NCBI GenBank assembly: GCA_031412335.1
Contig: JANOCT010000033.1
Location: forward strand, 62,001 to 126,000
Direction of reading: 5' to 3'
DNA: 64,000 bases
Origin: JBBQYA01 sp031412335
GTDB lineage: Bacteria > Bacteroidota > Bacteroidia > Sphingobacteriales > Sphingobacteriaceae
Below the pieces are notes generated by a model that was given only the letters and a program-made list of their open reading frames with translations, was not told the DNA's origin and searched no databases. How positions within the stretch are numbered: position 1 is the first letter of the stretch; every line of letters begins with the position of its first letter. Position numbers and translations under genes: made by a program. Below are positions 62,759-64,000 of this stretch, one piece after another.

Positions 62759-63250
62759 ATGCCGACTCTGGATACCATAAATGTTGTTAAAAAGATATTT
62801 GAAGCATATCTTGAAAATAAAAATCTAAGAAAAACACCTGAACGCTTCGCAATTTTAGAAGAAATATATAGCCGATCAGATCATTTTGATGTTGAATCTC
62901 TCTACATCTACATGAAAAATAGAAAGTATAGAGTTAGCAGGGCCACAGTTTACAATACATTGGAAATTTTGGTTAACTGCGATTTGGTTACCAAGCATCA
63001 GTTTGGAAAAAATATGGCTCAATTCGAGAAATCGTATGGTTACAAACAACATGATCATATTATTTGCATGGATTGTGGCAAAGTAGTAGAATTTTGCGAT
63101 CCAAGAATCCAACAAATTCAGTCAATGATGGGCGAAATTTTGAAGTTTGAAATAAAACATCACTCACTCAATTTATTTGGAAACTGTACTATACTAAAAG
63201 ATAAAGGTACTTGTGAAAGGAAAGAACGAAATACTACAGTTATTGCTTAA
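62759..63250 (+). CDS. fur: Fur-family transcriptional repressor
   Basis: A 163-aa metal-dependent repressor. Winged helix with RKTPERFAILEEI and KYRVSRATVYNTLEIL; metal-binding HDHIICMDCGKVVEF carries a CxxC. The second cysteine pair is NCTILKDKGTC, spaced by seven residues rather than the usual two to four. This could be Fur, PerR or Zur; iron-responsive Fur is the default. ATG at 62759 was preferred over TTG at 62750. It lies between the (p)ppGpp enzyme and purA on the same strand. Confidence 0.88.
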   Translation: MPTLDTINVVKKIFEAYLENKNLRKTPERFAILEEIYSRSDHFDVESLYIYMKNRKYRVSRATVYNTLEILVNCDLVTKHQFGKNMAQFEKSYGYKQHDHIICMDCGKVVEFCDPRIQQIQSMMGEILKFEIKHHSLNLFGNCTILKDKGTCERKERNTTVIA

Positions 63251-63283
63251 AAATTAATATTAATAAAAATAAATTATTCATAA

Positions 63284-64000
63284 ATGAAAGTTGATGTATT
63301 ACTAGGATTGCAATGGGGCGATGAAGGAAAAGGTAAAATAGTGGATGTTTTATGTCCTCAATACGATGTAATAGCACGTTTTCAAGGTGGACCAAATGCT
63401 GGGCATACCTTAGAATTTGATGGGAAAAAATACGTACTAAACACAATTCCATCAGGCATTTTTAATCCATCAACAATTAATTTAATTGGTAATGGAGTTG
63501 TAATCGATCCAGCCATCTTAAAACGAGAAATTGAAAATTTAAATAAAGCTGGTGTAGATCCAATTGCATCTGGAAAATTATTAATTGCCCGTCGTGCGCA
63601 TTTAATTTTACCTACTCATCGCTTGCTTGATGCTGCATCAGAAGCTAAAATGGGTTTGCAAAAAATAGGATCTACTTTAAAAGGAATTGGTCCAACATAC
63701 GCAGATAAGATTGGCAGAAATGGTCTAAGAGTTGGCGATATTATGTCACCAGACTTTATGCAACGATATAAAAAACATCGTGATGCTCATTTACGATTAC
63801 TGGACGAACAACGGTATGAGTATAATTTACAAGAATTAGAACCTCAGTTTTTGGAAGGAATCGAACTGTTGAAGACCATTAAACAAGTAGATAGCGATCA
63901 TTTTCTAAATAAATGTTTAATTGAAGGCAAAAAAATATTAGCCGAAGGAGCACAAGGAACCATGCTTGATGTAGATTTTGGTTCATATCCGTACGTTACA
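63284..64000 (+). CDS. purA: Adenylosuccinate synthetase (5' part, cut by window end)
   Basis: GTP-dependent enzyme that converts IMP and aspartate to adenylosuccinate, the first step to AMP. The visible 239 residues begin MKVDVLLGLQWGDEGKGK (catalytic Asp and GTP loop) and include GGPNAGHT, STLKGIGPTYADKIGR and EGAQGTMLDVDFGSYPYVT. The frame is open to the window edge, so the C-terminal half is missing. It follows the Fur-type gene by 33 bases. Confidence 0.97.
   Translation, partial: MKVDVLLGLQWGDEGKGKIVDVLCPQYDVIARFQGGPNAGHTLEFDGKKYVLNTIPSGIFNPSTINLIGNGVVIDPAILKREIENLNKAGVDPIASGKLLIARRAHLILPTHRLLDAASEAKMGLQKIGSTLKGIGPTYADKIGRNGLRVGDIMSPDFMQRYKKHRDAHLRLLDEQRYEYNLQELEPQFLEGIELLKTIKQVDSDHFLNKCLIEGKKILAEGAQGTMLDVDFGSYPYVT

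Overview
The window is low-GC DNA from a Bacteroidota bacterium, which I cannot place below phylum with confidence. The signs are type IX secretion (T9SS) C-terminal sorting domains, a BshB1 enzyme for bacillithiol synthesis, DUF4294 and DUF6588-type proteins, starts that mostly lack a Shine-Dalgarno sequence, and TAnnTTTG-like promoter boxes. No rRNA, tRNA, CRISPR array, transposase or integrase gene was seen.

Layout. 1-9.9 kb: a secreted M20 amidohydrolase, a patatin-like lipase, a very large secreted subtilase with internal repeats, and two small DoxX-like membrane proteins. 10-20.4 kb: a LutA-like protein, a UMF1-family transporter, a VTT-domain protein, a cysteine biosynthesis pair (serine acetyltransferase, cysteine synthase), a penicillin acylase-family hydrolase, a metal-binding HMA protein abutting a small HExxH protein, and two overlapping glycosyltransferase genes. 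20.4-34.7 kb: RecQ, an AraC-type regulator, a frameshifted gene, YceI, a glgA-glgC glycogen operon, a PIG-L deacetylase, a GT39-like membrane protein, a LolD-like ATPase, sucC, a YrdC/Sua5-type protein, and a ferredoxin reductase-ferredoxin pair. 34.7-38.6 kb: a 2-kb tandem duplication of a collagen-like gene plus a T9SS cargo gene; it still carries a copy of the ferredoxin tail and terminator. 38.6-42.6 kb: guaB, a class IV aminotransferase, and a DUF6588-like protein.

42.6-54.8 kb is the accessory region and the most interesting part. It holds about nine gene units, nearly all on the + strand. Several are bounded by inverted repeats starting GTT and ending AAC whose sequence is specific to that unit (up to 15/15 bp). 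The units are separated by imperfect palindromes that often begin AAC-NN-CACCTAC. This is the expected layout of integron gene cassettes and attC sites, here without an integrase (a CALIN-like array). Cargo includes a MntA-HepT toxin-antitoxin pair, a Septu-like ATPase plus HNH pair, a possible HEPN protein, a YaaC-like protein and several unknowns. The array is interrupted by two minus-strand genes and a 56-bp tandem repeat, and it stops at the rluD stop codon.

54.8-64 kb returns to housekeeping genes: rluD, a D-cysteine desulfhydrase/ACC deaminase-like enzyme, lysine 6-transaminase, bshB1, glutathione peroxidase, DUF4294, a bifunctional (p)ppGpp enzyme, a Fur-family regulator and the start of purA.

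A second noteworthy signal is a dispersed structured element present three times (about 10041, 41196, 55890). Two of the copies lie inside 241-246 bp modules with 16-bp terminal inverted repeats that look like miniature inverted-repeat elements.
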